NCBI GenBank assembly: GCA_026225255.1 | Contig: JAMFSJ010000063.1 | Coordinates: 36,519 to 100,518, forward strand | Reading direction: 5' to 3' | DNA length: 64,000 nt | Source of the DNA: Methylacidimicrobium fagopyrum | Lineage (GTDB): Bacteria; Verrucomicrobiota; Verrucomicrobiia; Limisphaerales; UBA11358 | In this document: one piece after another, positions 8,211 to 17,252 of the stretch | How positions within the stretch are numbered: the first letter of the stretch is position 1 | Layout of the letters: each line of letters starts with the position of its first letter | Position numbers and translations under genes: made by a program | The notes under the pieces: model-generated | The model's database searches: none | Seen by the model: only the letters and a program-made list of their open reading frames with translations | Told to the model about the DNA's origin: nothing

Positions 8211-11200
8211 TCACTTTTTAGTTTGGCCGCTGACAGTGCCCGGATAATTGACGGTTAACTTGACGGTTGTGCCCTGACCGGGGATGGAATCGATCACATA
8301 TTGGCCTCCCAAAGCTTCGATGCGTTTACGCATGTTCCCCAAGCCATTACGTTTACTCGTTGACTGAACGGTCGTGAGACAAAAACCCGCACCGTTGTCT
8401 TGAACGCTGATGGCAATTTGCCCCTCAAAGGCGGTCGCACTCAAGGAAATTTCGGTGGCTTTGGAATATTTCAACGAGTTATTCAAGGCTTCTTTGACCA
8501 CCAAAAAAAGGTTGTGACGCAGGTCCGGCGGCAACGGCCACTCGGGGATGTGTTCATCAATTTTAAACAAGCAGTGGATCCCCGTATCTTCAAAGAGTTC
8601 ACTGGCGAATTGGGTGAGATATAAAAGCAGGCTGCGGAGAGAATCGTTGCGGGGATTGACGGCCCAAACGATTTCATCGAGAGCGCGGACCGTTTGGACG
8701 GAGGCGGAGGAAATGGATTCCATGCGTTTTTTCAATTTATCGAACTGGTCGTGCGGAGTGGCCTGGCCGATTTCGCTCAACATGGAGATATGGGTGAGGT
8801 TGGCCCCGAGTTCGTCATGGAGATCGCTGGCGATGCGCACGCGTTCCCGTTCCATCGCCTGTTCTTGCTCCAGCCGTTTCAGCCGCGCCTGATAACGCCG
8901 GCGTTCCGCCCATCGGATATATGTGGCGATGAGATAAATCAGGATGATAGCCGCGAAAATTTTGAACCAAGGTTCCTGCCAGAAATAGGGCAGCACGACA
9001 AAGGCCATTACCATGCCCGGTTCAATCCAACGGCCATTCAAGGTGCGACATTGGACATGGAATTGATAGTTGCCCGCCGGTAGATTATAGAGGGCGGAAC
9101 GGACCTCGCCGACGACATTCCAACCCGGATCCCATCCGGCCAACTGGTAGCGGAACTGGATTTTTTCCGGGGCGTCAAATTCGATGCCGGTGTAATGAAA
9201 TTCAAAACTATGTCGGCCCGGCAAAAAAGTCGTAACGGGATGCGGAAGTTTATCCGGCCCGGCATCGGACTCGGTTGGGATCGACCATACTTGTCCTTTG
9301 AAAATCTTGTTATCCACCAACACGTTTTCGGGTAATACGGTGGGTTCCCGGTTCGGCACCTTGAACTTATGCGGGTTAATCATCGCATAGCCTTTGGTCG
9401 TCGAGAAACACAGGAAATTACTTTTGGTTTTCAGGGCGGCATTGAAATTCGCGATGCATTGTTCGGAGACCAAGCCTTCGGACGTATCAATCACAAAGGG
9501 CGTCAATTGCCGTCTGGCTTCGGGCTTTTCTAGGGCGAGATCCTCCAGCGCACGTTTGCTCAGACGGCAGATGCCCCGGTTGCAGCCCAGCCATAGTTGC
9601 CCGTCGTCGTCGTCCAAGATTTGTAAAACGATGTTGTCGATCAGACCATCGCGCGTGGTGAATCCAGTCATCTGGCCATTGGCCCAGCGATTCAAACCGC
9701 CGCCATCGGTTCCGATCCATAAAGTTCCTTCGGCATCCAAATAAAGGGTGCGAACCAAATCGCTGTTCAATTTTTCCAGAGTCGTGAACCGGGTAAGCTG
9801 GCCATTTTGCCAGCGCGATAAACCGCCGCCGAGCGAGCTGATCCATAATGTTCCGTCGGCCGCTTGCGCCAGATCGGTGACAGGATAGTTAGGCAAGCCT
9901 TCAATCAGCACGGCCGAATTCGTTTTAAGTAAACGGACTTGCCCGTTATCCAAGCCAACCCACATGCCACCGTCTTTATTTTCGCACAGGCTCAAGACCC
10001 GTTGGCCGATCAACCATGGCAAGTAGTTATAGTTGGTGTTCAGTAAAACTCCGCCTTTCGATTGAAACACGCACGGCCCCGCGCCCCACCATAAGCTGCC
10101 GTCGCTGGCGCCTAAGACACAATCCACTAATAGATGATATTGCACGGTTTTTCCCAACCGTTGCAAATAAGGCTCAAAATGATTGACGTTGGTATTCCAG
10201 AGCATAAGTCCCTGGCCATAGGTGCCGACCCACATTGCTCCATTGGTCGTCTGGGCAAGTGAATAACGGCTGCACTCGGAAGTATCCTGATAAACGTGAT
10301 AAATGGTATTAAGCGCCCGGTTGGTGGTATTGACATATTGATGCGAGTAAGTGCTTTCCATCACGTGATACAGGTCGAATTGCTTTGGGCTTAGACGCGT
10401 TAAACCACCGGCCTGATTGCCGATCCAAAGATGTTGATTGTGGTCGGCATACATCGACAAAATAGAATCATCGGGCAAACCATCTGCCCGCCGCACCCGG
10501 TTAAAACTTCGACTACCTTTTGGCAAGTAGCTCAAGCCTCGATCTAAAGTTGCAACCCAGATAGCGCCGTCGGATGTTTGCGCCAGACTGGTGGGGACGG
10601 CATAGCCGAGATGATTGGCATCGCCGGTGTATTGAATAAACTTTCCATCTTTTTGGCAGACGATGGAATAATCCAACATGCCCATCCATAAATTATTGTC
10701 GCTATCTACCAGCAAGCAACGGGCATTAATTTTTGTGAGCTGATTCGTGGTTGAATCATCCGCCGGCCAGGTCACGGGGGATAACTTTCCTTCGCGCAGG
10801 CAAAACAACCCCCGGTTCACCGTGGAGATCCAAATATTGCCGCTCAGATCTTGCACCGTGCCGGTGATGTTTGCCGGAGCTAATTCCTTATAAACCGGTT
10901 GGAAAACTCCCTGTCGCAAACGGCTCAAACCGAGAGTTGTGCCGATCCAGATATCGTCATTCGTATCCACCAAGATCGTCCGGATGGTGTTGCCCAACAA
11001 ACCATCTTTAATGGTGTAAGTTTTAATTTCACCTTCAAACATCCGGCTGATTCCGCCGCCGGCGGTGCCGATCCACAAGGCGCCTTGGGCATCTTCCGCC
11101 AACGCAGAGATTTGAATATTTTTTAAACCTTCGTTGATACCGAAGACCTGACAGCGCACGCCATCAAACCTGGCCAAACCGGCCTCCGTGCCCAACCAAA

Positions 11201-11399
11201 GATAGCCGTTGCGGGTCTGGGTAATGGCGTTAATCGTGGTATTGGGGAGGGCTTGTTCGTCCGTCCACGAACGTAAGAAAAACGGCTGGTCGAGATTATT
11301 GATGGTCGCCTGCGCTTCGCTCGACCTGGGTAGCCCAGCCATCAGAACGAGCATAAAAAGCCATGCGCCGTTTCTAAGGAATAAAGCCATATCGCCCAT
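8211..11399 (-). CDS. Large beta-propeller sensor histidine kinase (Reg_prop/Y_Y_Y/HisKA_3)
   Basis: A 1062-residue membrane sensor kinase. A signal peptide (residues 1-30) is followed by many propeller repeats of the type 'GYLWLGTEAGLARFDG' / 'LWIGTDGGGLNRW' (about 40-660). A Y_Y_Y beta-sandwich (about 700-790, 'FEFHYTGIEF', 'QFRYQLAGWD') and one transmembrane helix (about 805-825) come next. The dimerisation domain has the phospho-accepting His in 'IASDLHDELGANLTHISML' (near 856). The HATPase domain contains 'VKEALNNSLKYS' and 'DNGAGF'. By domain rule it senses a periplasmic ligand (polysaccharide fragments in Bacteroidetes relatives) and phosphorylates a NarL/LuxR-type regulator. No such regulator is adjacent. 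ATG 11399 is used; ATG 11390 is also possible. Confidence 0.9.
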   Translation of the reverse strand: MGDMALFLRNGAWLFMLVLMAGLPRSSEAQATINNLDQPFFLRSWTDEQALPNTTINAITQTRNGYLWLGTEAGLARFDGVRCQVFGINEGLKNIQISALAEDAQGALWIGTAGGGISRMFEGEIKTYTIKDGLLGNTIRTILVDTNDDIWIGTTLGLSRLRQGVFQPVYKELAPANITGTVQDLSGNIWISTVNRGLFCLREGKLSPVTWPADDSTTNQLTKINARCLLVDSDNNLWMGMLDYSIVCQKDGKFIQYTGDANHLGYAVPTSLAQTSDGAIWVATLDRGLSYLPKGSRSFNRVRRADGLPDDSILSMYADHNQHLWIGNQAGGLTRLSPKQFDLYHVMESTYSHQYVNTTNRALNTIYHVYQDTSECSRYSLAQTTNGAMWVGTYGQGLMLWNTNVNHFEPYLQRLGKTVQYHLLVDCVLGASDGSLWWGAGPCVFQSKGGVLLNTNYNYLPWLIGQRVLSLCENKDGGMWVGLDNGQVRLLKTNSAVLIEGLPNYPVTDLAQAADGTLWISSLGGGLSRWQNGQLTRFTTLEKLNSDLVRTLYLDAEGTLWIGTDGGGLNRWANGQMTGFTTRDGLIDNIVLQILDDDDGQLWLGCNRGICRLSKRALEDLALEKPEARRQLTPFVIDTSEGLVSEQCIANFNAALKTKSNFLCFSTTKGYAMINPHKFKVPNREPTVLPENVLVDNKIFKGQVWSIPTESDAGPDKLPHPVTTFLPGRHSFEFHYTGIEFDAPEKIQFRYQLAGWDPGWNVVGEVRSALYNLPAGNYQFHVQCRTLNGRWIEPGMVMAFVVLPYFWQEPWFKIFAAIILIYLIATYIRWAERRRYQARLKRLEQEQAMERERVRIASDLHDELGANLTHISMLSEIGQATPHDQFDKLKKRMESISSASVQTVRALDEIVWAVNPRNDSLRSLLLYLTQFASELFEDTGIHCLFKIDEHIPEWPLPPDLRHNLFLVVKEALNNSLKYSKATEISLSATAFEGQIAISVQDNGAGFCLTTVQSTSKRNGLGNMRKRIEALGGQYVIDSIPGQGTTVKLTVNYPGTVSGQTKK

Positions 11400-11525
11400 G
11401 TGATTTAGTCTTAGTTAAGTAACTAAAGCATGATGCCTAGCGATCACCTCTGCAAGGAGTAAGCTGATCAAAAGCCAATCGCCTTGCCCGCGCCCGTTTG
11501 CGATGCCTTCTTGCTTATGCGCTAG

Positions 11526-12335
11526 TTATTTATCGCCGGTTGCCGTTCCCAAGGTGTTTTGCAAATCATGCAAGCTAGTTTCGTCCAGACCGACCAAGCC
11601 GTGATTGGGGCGATCCAAGTCGGACACGAGCGTGATGACAATGGTGAGGAGCAAAGGCAGCGAGACGAGTGGCAATTTGGAGCGACGCCCTAAAGTTCCG
11701 GCGCGATAACTTGTCAGCCAGCAGCCGGTTGAGGTTAAGAAGATCAGCAGCAGCCAGACGGCGCCAGGCACATGATTGCGCGTCGCCGCCAACCGGGCGG
11801 AGTCGCCGTCGAACATCGCGCCCAAAGCGCTGGTATAACTGGTCAGCATGGAATTAGGATTGGCCCGTTCCACGACCACGGCTTGATCCCAGAGTTGCTG
11901 CTGGATTTTAGCCAGCGCCACTTCGTGCGCGGCCAAACCTTCGGCGGTGTTAGCAGCTTGTTTCCGTTGAAGTCGCAGGGCGACATAGTGCCGAAATAAA
12001 TTTTTAGTATCGGCCTGCATCGCGTCCGGCAGAAAAGCCACGCGTTGATACGCGGTGCCAATGGCATTGGCTTCATCCACCACCAACCGATTCCGCTGGT
12101 CGTAACGTTGCACTGCCATCGAAAAAGTAAAAGCCAGCAACAAGCCCATCAAGGCCAGCGTCGCCGACTGCACGGCCTCGACCTGTTTGGTGCGCGGCTC
12201 ATCTTGGGTCCGATGCAAACGTAAACCGAAGCGATGCCCCACTTCCGCCACGGCGAGCAATAGCAAGCCGATGATGATGAAGACGCTGGCCTCGGTGGCG
12301 AAAATTTGTTTCAGGATTAAATCAATGTTGTCCAT
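11526..12335 (-). CDS. Bestrophin-like (DUF4239) membrane protein
   Basis: A 269-residue membrane protein. Two N-terminal transmembrane helices (about 15-35 and 57-75) flank a short cytoplasmic loop rich in charged residues. A soluble segment (about 80-190) contains 'VVDEANAIGTAYQRVAFLP', characteristic of the DUF4239/bestrophin-like family. Two further transmembrane helices follow (about 195-215 and 225-240). Function is unknown; the family is distantly compared with anion channels. It is in line with the kinase gene downstream (127 bp gap) but shows no sign of functional coupling. Confidence 0.75.
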   Translation of the reverse strand: MDNIDLILKQIFATEASVFIIIGLLLLAVAEVGHRFGLRLHRTQDEPRTKQVEAVQSATLALMGLLLAFTFSMAVQRYDQRNRLVVDEANAIGTAYQRVAFLPDAMQADTKNLFRHYVALRLQRKQAANTAEGLAAHEVALAKIQQQLWDQAVVVERANPNSMLTSYTSALGAMFDGDSARLAATRNHVPGAVWLLLIFLTSTGCWLTSYRAGTLGRRSKLPLVSLPLLLTIVITLVSDLDRPNHGLVGLDETSLHDLQNTLGTATGDK

Positions 12336-12517
12336 GCTGAGCTTCGTTTTGACCGGGGTTGATTTTATTTTTCAGGCGCAAGTCCGGGCGGCTTCACGGC
12401 TGATAATCGTCACGGCTTACAATGCCATGACCATAAAACGGACGGAAATTTTTCGCAAGCAATTGAAGTGGTTTTGGAAATAAGACATCGCGGGAGAATA
12501 CTTAGTGCGAATGGCCC

Positions 12518-12581
12518 GGAGCGCCGAGCATTGCTCGGCCAATAGCAAACCAGAAAACCCCCAAGCAAGACTCGGCGCTCC
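12518..12581. repeat. Inverted repeat, REP-like family B (copy 2)
   Basis: The 10-bp ends GGAGCGCCGA (12518-12527) and TCGGCGCTCC (12572-12581) are perfectly inverted. A small inner palindrome, GAGCATTGCTC, lies next to the left arm. The outer ends are identical to those of the copy at 1740-1812. The gap 12336-12662 holds this repeat and the following terminator and nothing else I can support. Confidence 0.75.
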
Positions 12582-12609
12582 GCTAACCTGCTATCTGCTT
12601 CATCCAAAG

Positions 12610-12639
12610 AAAAAAACCGCGCCCGGTTGCCCGGGCGCG
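12610..12639 (-). terminator. Rho-independent terminator of the sulfatase operon
   Basis: On the minus strand a 9-bp GC stem (CGCGCCCGG / CCGGGCGCG with a 4-nt loop) is followed by a run of T (A7 on the plus strand at 12610-12616). It lies just after the sulfatase stop codon and would end the operon that starts with the formylglycine-generating enzyme gene. Confidence 0.9.
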
Positions 12640-12662
12640 ATCTTGATTTTTTAGCGATCTAC

Positions 12663-14297
12663 TTAGTTATTACCACCCGTCGGGTTTTCCATTTTCTTCA
12701 TGGCTTCATCAATCGCCTTTTTCATGTTAAGCGTATCTGCGCCTTGGCTCGGCGGATATTCTTCCAAGCTTTTGAGATGCGCGGCGAGATAAGGTCCGGC
12801 TGCCGTCGGCGCCCAGAGTTTTTGGGCGACGAACCGGCGTCCAGCATCTTCGTAACCCGGAGCGTCCGGCGTCACTTTTTCCATCGGATCCATCAATAGG
12901 TTCACGATGTAAGGAATGCTCGGATACGATTTGGAATCAAACCAGTCGCCGCTGTGCTTCACGCCGATGTGCATTTTCCAGGCGTCCACGCGGATGGCCA
13001 TCAAGTCGGTTTCGTCGTAGTAAAGGATTTCATGGCGGGAGGACTTATCCGTCTTACCCGTCCAATAATCCAAGTTGTTATAACCGTCCAAGTGAACTTT
13101 ATAACTCGTGCCATTCATCGTGTAACCCGTCAGCAAATCCTGCTTGAGGTTCGGCAAACCAGCGGCGGCAGCGAGCGTGACATACAAGTCTTCATGGCTC
13201 TGGATGCCGTTCGCGTCCGTGCCGGCGGGAATGTGACCGGGCCATTGGATCAAGCAAGGCACGCGTAAGCCGCCTTCCCACGTCGTTCCTTTTTCACCAC
13301 GGAACGGAGCATAGCCGCCATCCGGCCAGAACATGAATTCATTGCCGTTGTCCGTGGAGTAAACAATGATCGTGTTGTCATACACGCCGAGGTCTTTGAG
13401 CTTTTGAATGATAGAGCCGACCAATTCGTCGTGTTCCAACATGCGGGCGCGGACGACGTCTTCTTCGGCGCGACCTTCGTCTACCGCCATCTGGACGTAT
13501 TTCGGATTGGGATGCGACCAGATATGGATCGCGGTCGAGTTATACCAGACGAAGAAGGGCTTATCGCCCTTGCCGACGCGATCAAGATATTTCAACGTTT
13601 CGCCGGTCACTTCTTGGTCAATGGTTTCCATCCGTTTGCGCGTGAGCGGGCCGGTGTCTTCGACCTTCTGAAAACCGACTTCGCCGAATTTCGGATCGAC
13701 CGTCTTATCTTCCGTCGTGGTCGCCCAAGCGTGCAACACGCCGCGCGGCCCGAACTTCTTCAAGTATTCGGGATTTTTTTGACCGGGATAATCGAGTTCT
13801 TCCGGTTCTTCCTCGGCGTTCAAGTGATAGAGATTGCCGAACCATTCATCGAAACCATGAACGGTGGGCAGAAACTCATTGCGATCGCCCAAATGGTTTT
13901 TGCCGAACTGCGCGGTTGCGTAACCTTGCGACTTCAACACTTCCGCCAGCGTCGGATCCACTTTTTGAATGCCACGCGTGGAGCCCGGAATGCCGATGGT
14001 CGTCATGCCGGTGCGAACGGGCAATTGTCCCATCAGGAAAGCGGCGCGACCGGCGGTGCAACTCGGTTGACCGTAGTGATCGGTGAACAATATGCCGTTC
14101 TTGGCGATACTATCAATATTCGGCGTGCGTCCCATCATACCGTGGGTGTAAGCGCCGACGTTCCAGTAGCCGATATCATCACCCCAGATGACGACGATGT
14201 TCGGTTTCTTCTCTTGTGCCTCAGCCGGCGGCGCACTCCAGAGCGTCACACCGACCGTCAGCAATGACAGGCCGTAGGTTACGAGTTTGGTTTTCAT
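12663..14297 (-). CDS. Exported sulfatase (type I, formylglycine-dependent)
   Basis: A 544-residue arylsulfatase-family enzyme that hydrolyses sulfate esters outside the cytoplasm. A Sec signal peptide (residues 1-28, ending AEA-Q) precedes the metal-binding 'IVVIWGDDIGYWN' (Asp40, Asp41). The maturation motif is C-T-A-G-R at 80-84: Cys80 must be oxidised to formylglycine for activity. 'YSTDNGNEF' supplies further metal ligands. It is the last gene of an operon whose first gene encodes a formylglycine-generating enzyme, which fits a modifying partner encoded in cis. The natural substrate is not evident; the family ranges from aryl sulfates to sulfated polysaccharides. Confidence 0.93.
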   Translation of the reverse strand: MKTKLVTYGLSLLTVGVTLWSAPPAEAQEKKPNIVVIWGDDIGYWNVGAYTHGMMGRTPNIDSIAKNGILFTDHYGQPSCTAGRAAFLMGQLPVRTGMTTIGIPGSTRGIQKVDPTLAEVLKSQGYATAQFGKNHLGDRNEFLPTVHGFDEWFGNLYHLNAEEEPEELDYPGQKNPEYLKKFGPRGVLHAWATTTEDKTVDPKFGEVGFQKVEDTGPLTRKRMETIDQEVTGETLKYLDRVGKGDKPFFVWYNSTAIHIWSHPNPKYVQMAVDEGRAEEDVVRARMLEHDELVGSIIQKLKDLGVYDNTIIVYSTDNGNEFMFWPDGGYAPFRGEKGTTWEGGLRVPCLIQWPGHIPAGTDANGIQSHEDLYVTLAAAAGLPNLKQDLLTGYTMNGTSYKVHLDGYNNLDYWTGKTDKSSRHEILYYDETDLMAIRVDAWKMHIGVKHSGDWFDSKSYPSIPYIVNLLMDPMEKVTPDAPGYEDAGRRFVAQKLWAPTAAGPYLAAHLKSLEEYPPSQGADTLNMKKAIDEAMKKMENPTGGNN

Positions 14298-14356
14298 AGT
14301 TATGTGTTTTGTTCGTTGTGTGTCTGTGCCGATGATTGTTGTTGTTCTTTCCTGCT

Positions 14357-15343
14357 TTATTTTCCGGGAGGAAAAATTGTTTTCCAGTCGTCTTTCATGC
14401 TGACGACCGTCCAGCCTTTCGCGGCGGCTTCATCCAGTCCTTTGTCCAATTTGCCGATGTGCGACTGGCGATCATACGCCCATTCGCGGGCCGCGTCGGT
14501 GTGGTGAACGTAAAGACAAAAACTCGGACCCGCACCGGCGGCCGTCCATTGCAACATCTGCAAATCGCCATCAGAATTGCCGAACGCCATGATCGGACGA
14601 CGCCCGATATGCCGCTGAATGCCAACCGGTTTTCCTTCCTTGTCGTCGTTGAGCACGAGCGTCGGTAATTTTACGATGACCGGTTTGCCGTCGCGCATTT
14701 CAAATTGCAATCCACCACTCGAGCCGATCACTTGCTCCGGCGGAATGCCATAAACGCGTTCTGCCCACGGGCGCATGAAATCAATGCCGCCGCCGGAAAC
14801 AATGAACGTCTTGAAGCCATTCGCACGGAGATAAGTCAGCAATTCCAACATCGGTTGATACACCATGTCGGTATAAAGTTTTCCGGTCTTGGGATGTTTT
14901 GCCGTGGCGATCCAATCGTTGACGGTTTTGGTGAATTCTTCCGTCGTCATGCCCGCGTGTGTGGCGGCGAGCAGTTGGGCAATGCCTTTTTCGCCGGACG
15001 CCGCGAGGCCTTTCAGATCGCCTTTGAGGATCGAGGCGAAGGGTTCATTCGTCTGCCATTCAGGATGTTGCGGCGCCAGCGCTTTCACCCGGTCAATGGC
15101 GAACAGGCCTTGAAAATAAACCGGTTGCTCCGACCATAACGTGCCGTCGTTGTCAAAAACCGCGATACGTTCCGGCACCGGCACAAAATCCGACGAACCC
15201 GCCTTCGTCACTTTTTCAACGAACGCGACGATCGCCGCTTTCGGCGCGGTATCATTCCACGACGGCAGTGGATCGTTCTGCGCCATCACTGCGAACGGCG
15301 AGAGCAAAGACAGCATTACGAGGGATTTGATTTTATTTTTCAT
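14357..15343 (-). CDS. Exported HAD-superfamily phosphatase
   Basis: A 328-residue protein with a signal peptide (about residues 1-21, 'LLSPFAVMAQ'). The HAD motif I is 'AVFDNDGTLW', with nucleophile Asp64 and acid/base Asp66; motif II is 'FIVSGGG'. A late 'AFGNSDGDLQML' supplies the Mg-binding acid pair. It should be a periplasmic phosphohydrolase; similar proteins are often annotated as phosphoserine phosphatase-like, but the substrate is unknown. It sits 59 bp upstream of the sulfatase gene and 33 bp downstream of a barrel protein gene on the same strand, so it is almost surely in the sulfatase operon. Confidence 0.88.
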   Translation of the reverse strand: MKNKIKSLVMLSLLSPFAVMAQNDPLPSWNDTAPKAAIVAFVEKVTKAGSSDFVPVPERIAVFDNDGTLWSEQPVYFQGLFAIDRVKALAPQHPEWQTNEPFASILKGDLKGLAASGEKGIAQLLAATHAGMTTEEFTKTVNDWIATAKHPKTGKLYTDMVYQPMLELLTYLRANGFKTFIVSGGGIDFMRPWAERVYGIPPEQVIGSSGGLQFEMRDGKPVIVKLPTLVLNDDKEGKPVGIQRHIGRRPIMAFGNSDGDLQMLQWTAAGAGPSFCLYVHHTDAAREWAYDRQSHIGKLDKGLDEAAAKGWTVVSMKDDWKTIFPPGK

Positions 15344-15376
15344 ACTGATTCTTAACCTCCAGGTTTTTTTGTTATT

Positions 15377-16228
15377 TCATTTAGTCGGAAACAAAAACGT
15401 GACGGCGAAACGGATGCCCCAAGTCGGCGCGCCGCTCGGGCCTTCGGCAAAATATTTTCCACCCACGCCGAATTGCACCGGCATTTTGCCGATCTTCACA
15501 AGCTGACTCACCATGACGTTCACCGGCACCGTCCATTGGGAATGTTGCCAGTCATAAGATGATTCCGAGTTCAGCGTGAACGTCGTGTGCGTCTTTGTCG
15601 TGTAACTCAAAAACGGTTGCAGAAAAGTAGAGCTGACATTTTCCCGATCATCATTACCGGCCACGGACCAGATCTGATTCACCAACGCGCCGTAAGTCCA
15701 GCCGTCAGTTTGTTTGAGCAAAATAGCCGTCGGACCGAGGCCAAATTTCCCCGTGCCTAAGACGTCATCCGTGGCCGTCGGAATCAACAACGCTGGACCC
15801 GCGCCCAAAATCCAACCGCCGCTGGTCGGGGTTTTTGGCGAAAAGAAAAAGCTCTGCGTGATGTCGCCTAACCCGGCCTGACTGCTGTTGCCGACTATGT
15901 CGTTCTGTTCGATGAACGGCAGGATGGTGCGCGAAATCATATTCCAGTTTTCGCTCAAGGAAACCGGGATGACCGGTTGTAAATTCAGGGTGTAACGGAA
16001 GCCTTGTCCTTTCGGTCCGCCGCCGAAATCAAAGTTATTCTGAAGCGGCACACTGATGAGCGCGGCCACCGGATTAGAAAGTTTCTTGGCCAGTTCCGCT
16101 TCATCGTCCGGCGCGCTGGCGGTGCTCGTCAGATTCGTCGCTTCTTGGGCGAATAAAGCCGGTGCGTTGAACAGCGCCATTCCCGTGATGACCATGGCCA
16201 GCGAGCGAAGAGTTTTTTTGGTTTTCAT
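15377..16228 (-). CDS. Outer-membrane beta-barrel protein, sulfatase operon (paralogue 1)
   Basis: A 283-residue exported protein. The signal peptide (1-27, ALFAQ) is followed by alternating polar/hydrophobic strands such as 'GFRYTLNLQPVIPVSLS' and 'WILGAGPALLIPTATDD'. The C-terminus is 'AVTFLFPTK', like the aromatic-rich last strand of outer-membrane barrels. Proteins of this kind are often labelled neuromedin U or transporter in automatic annotation, without evidence. It shares the ending VTFLFPT with the next gene upstream, so the two are paralogues. The likely role is passage of substrate or product of the sulfatase across the outer membrane; this is inference from context. Confidence 0.75.
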   Translation of the reverse strand: MKTKKTLRSLAMVITGMALFNAPALFAQEATNLTSTASAPDDEAELAKKLSNPVAALISVPLQNNFDFGGGPKGQGFRYTLNLQPVIPVSLSENWNMISRTILPFIEQNDIVGNSSQAGLGDITQSFFFSPKTPTSGGWILGAGPALLIPTATDDVLGTGKFGLGPTAILLKQTDGWTYGALVNQIWSVAGNDDRENVSSTFLQPFLSYTTKTHTTFTLNSESSYDWQHSQWTVPVNVMVSQLVKIGKMPVQFGVGGKYFAEGPSGAPTWGIRFAVTFLFPTK

Positions 16229-16289
16229 TTTGGGTTTTTTATTGGCGCCGAACTTCCAACCAGACAGTTCAAGCTAGGTTTAGATTTTT

Positions 16290-17252
16290 TTATTCATGAT
16301 GACCGAGCGTGGGGAACAAGAACGTCACGGAAAAACTGATGGAATAACCCTTCTGCCCGGTGGTGTTCAGCAAATTATATTGCTGGCTCAAGCCGAAGCT
16401 GATCGGTTGCCGCTGCCCGAGCTTGATGACTTTGCTGATTTGAAAACCGATGGGCACGTTGATCCAACGGCCTTTTTCCCAATCGTAAGTGAATTGCAAA
16501 TCGCCGGAACTAAGCGCCCAGCCGTTGCCCAATTGATAACCGATGATCGGTTGGAGAAAACTGCGCGAGGTGTTGCTCCAGAAAACATTTTGACTGAGCA
16601 GGCCGAGTTTTAATTTTTTGCTGACATTCCACGATACCCCCACCGCCGGGCCGAGCACAAAACGATCCGCCGCCTGCCCCGTCGTGTCCACGCTCATCAC
16701 GGGGCCGACGCCCCAACGCCCCCAACTTTCACTGAACGCCAAAAGATCAAAGACCGTGACGCGCGAGAATCCATCATCGCCTCGGCCATCAAACTGAAAG
16801 GGCGTCGTCACCCGCATCAAATTGGGTTGATTAAAAACACTGAAAGGAATCGCCATCTGCACCTGACCGCCGGTGGCGCTATCCGGTTGGCCGGGCAAGC
16901 TTGGGCCATGATAATTATTCCAACCGAGCTTCAATTTCACCGACATCAACGGCGCGATGGTTTCGGCGACTTGGCTGGAAAGTTGATTGTTATCGGCTTC
17001 CGTCACCGGCGCGATTTCGGGCGCGATTTCCGCCACGAGCATGGAGGCATCCGGCTTGGCTAATTTGTTGGTCGAAGAAGTCGTCGCTTCAGAATTCGTA
17101 GCTTCTGCGTGCGTCGACGGCACCGCAAAAAAAATCGCGATCAGAAAAATCAGCGTGGGAATGAGCGCCCTGCCCGTCCCGCTCCTAAACAATAAACAGC
17201 CCCACTGGTAAGTCTTCCATTTTATAACCAGTTGTGAAGGCCGTTTCGTCAT
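16290..17252 (-). CDS. Outer-membrane beta-barrel protein, sulfatase operon (paralogue 2)
   Basis: A 320-residue exported barrel protein. The long N-terminus contains a hydrophobic helix ending 'AVPSTHAEA' (cleavage near residue 50). Strand-like segments such as 'VQMAIPFSVFNQPNLMRVT' and 'ISFGLSQQYNLL' follow, and the end is 'SVTFLFPTLGHHE'. The last strand is nearly the same as in the downstream paralogue at 15377-16228. Its ATG overlaps the TGA of the formylglycine-generating enzyme gene by four bases (ATGA), which suggests translational coupling. The true start may be further inside, because the first 25 residues are unusual for a signal peptide. Confidence 0.75.
   Translation of the reverse strand: MTKRPSQLVIKWKTYQWGCLLFRSGTGRALIPTLIFLIAIFFAVPSTHAEATNSEATTSSTNKLAKPDASMLVAEIAPEIAPVTEADNNQLSSQVAETIAPLMSVKLKLGWNNYHGPSLPGQPDSATGGQVQMAIPFSVFNQPNLMRVTTPFQFDGRGDDGFSRVTVFDLLAFSESWGRWGVGPVMSVDTTGQAADRFVLGPAVGVSWNVSKKLKLGLLSQNVFWSNTSRSFLQPIIGYQLGNGWALSSGDLQFTYDWEKGRWINVPIGFQISKVIKLGQRQPISFGLSQQYNLLNTTGQKGYSISFSVTFLFPTLGHHE

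Noticed and set aside
13404..14267. A 287-residue open frame on the plus strand opposite the sulfatase gene
   Set aside because: Shadow of the sulfatase reading frame; no start-site context or family resemblance.
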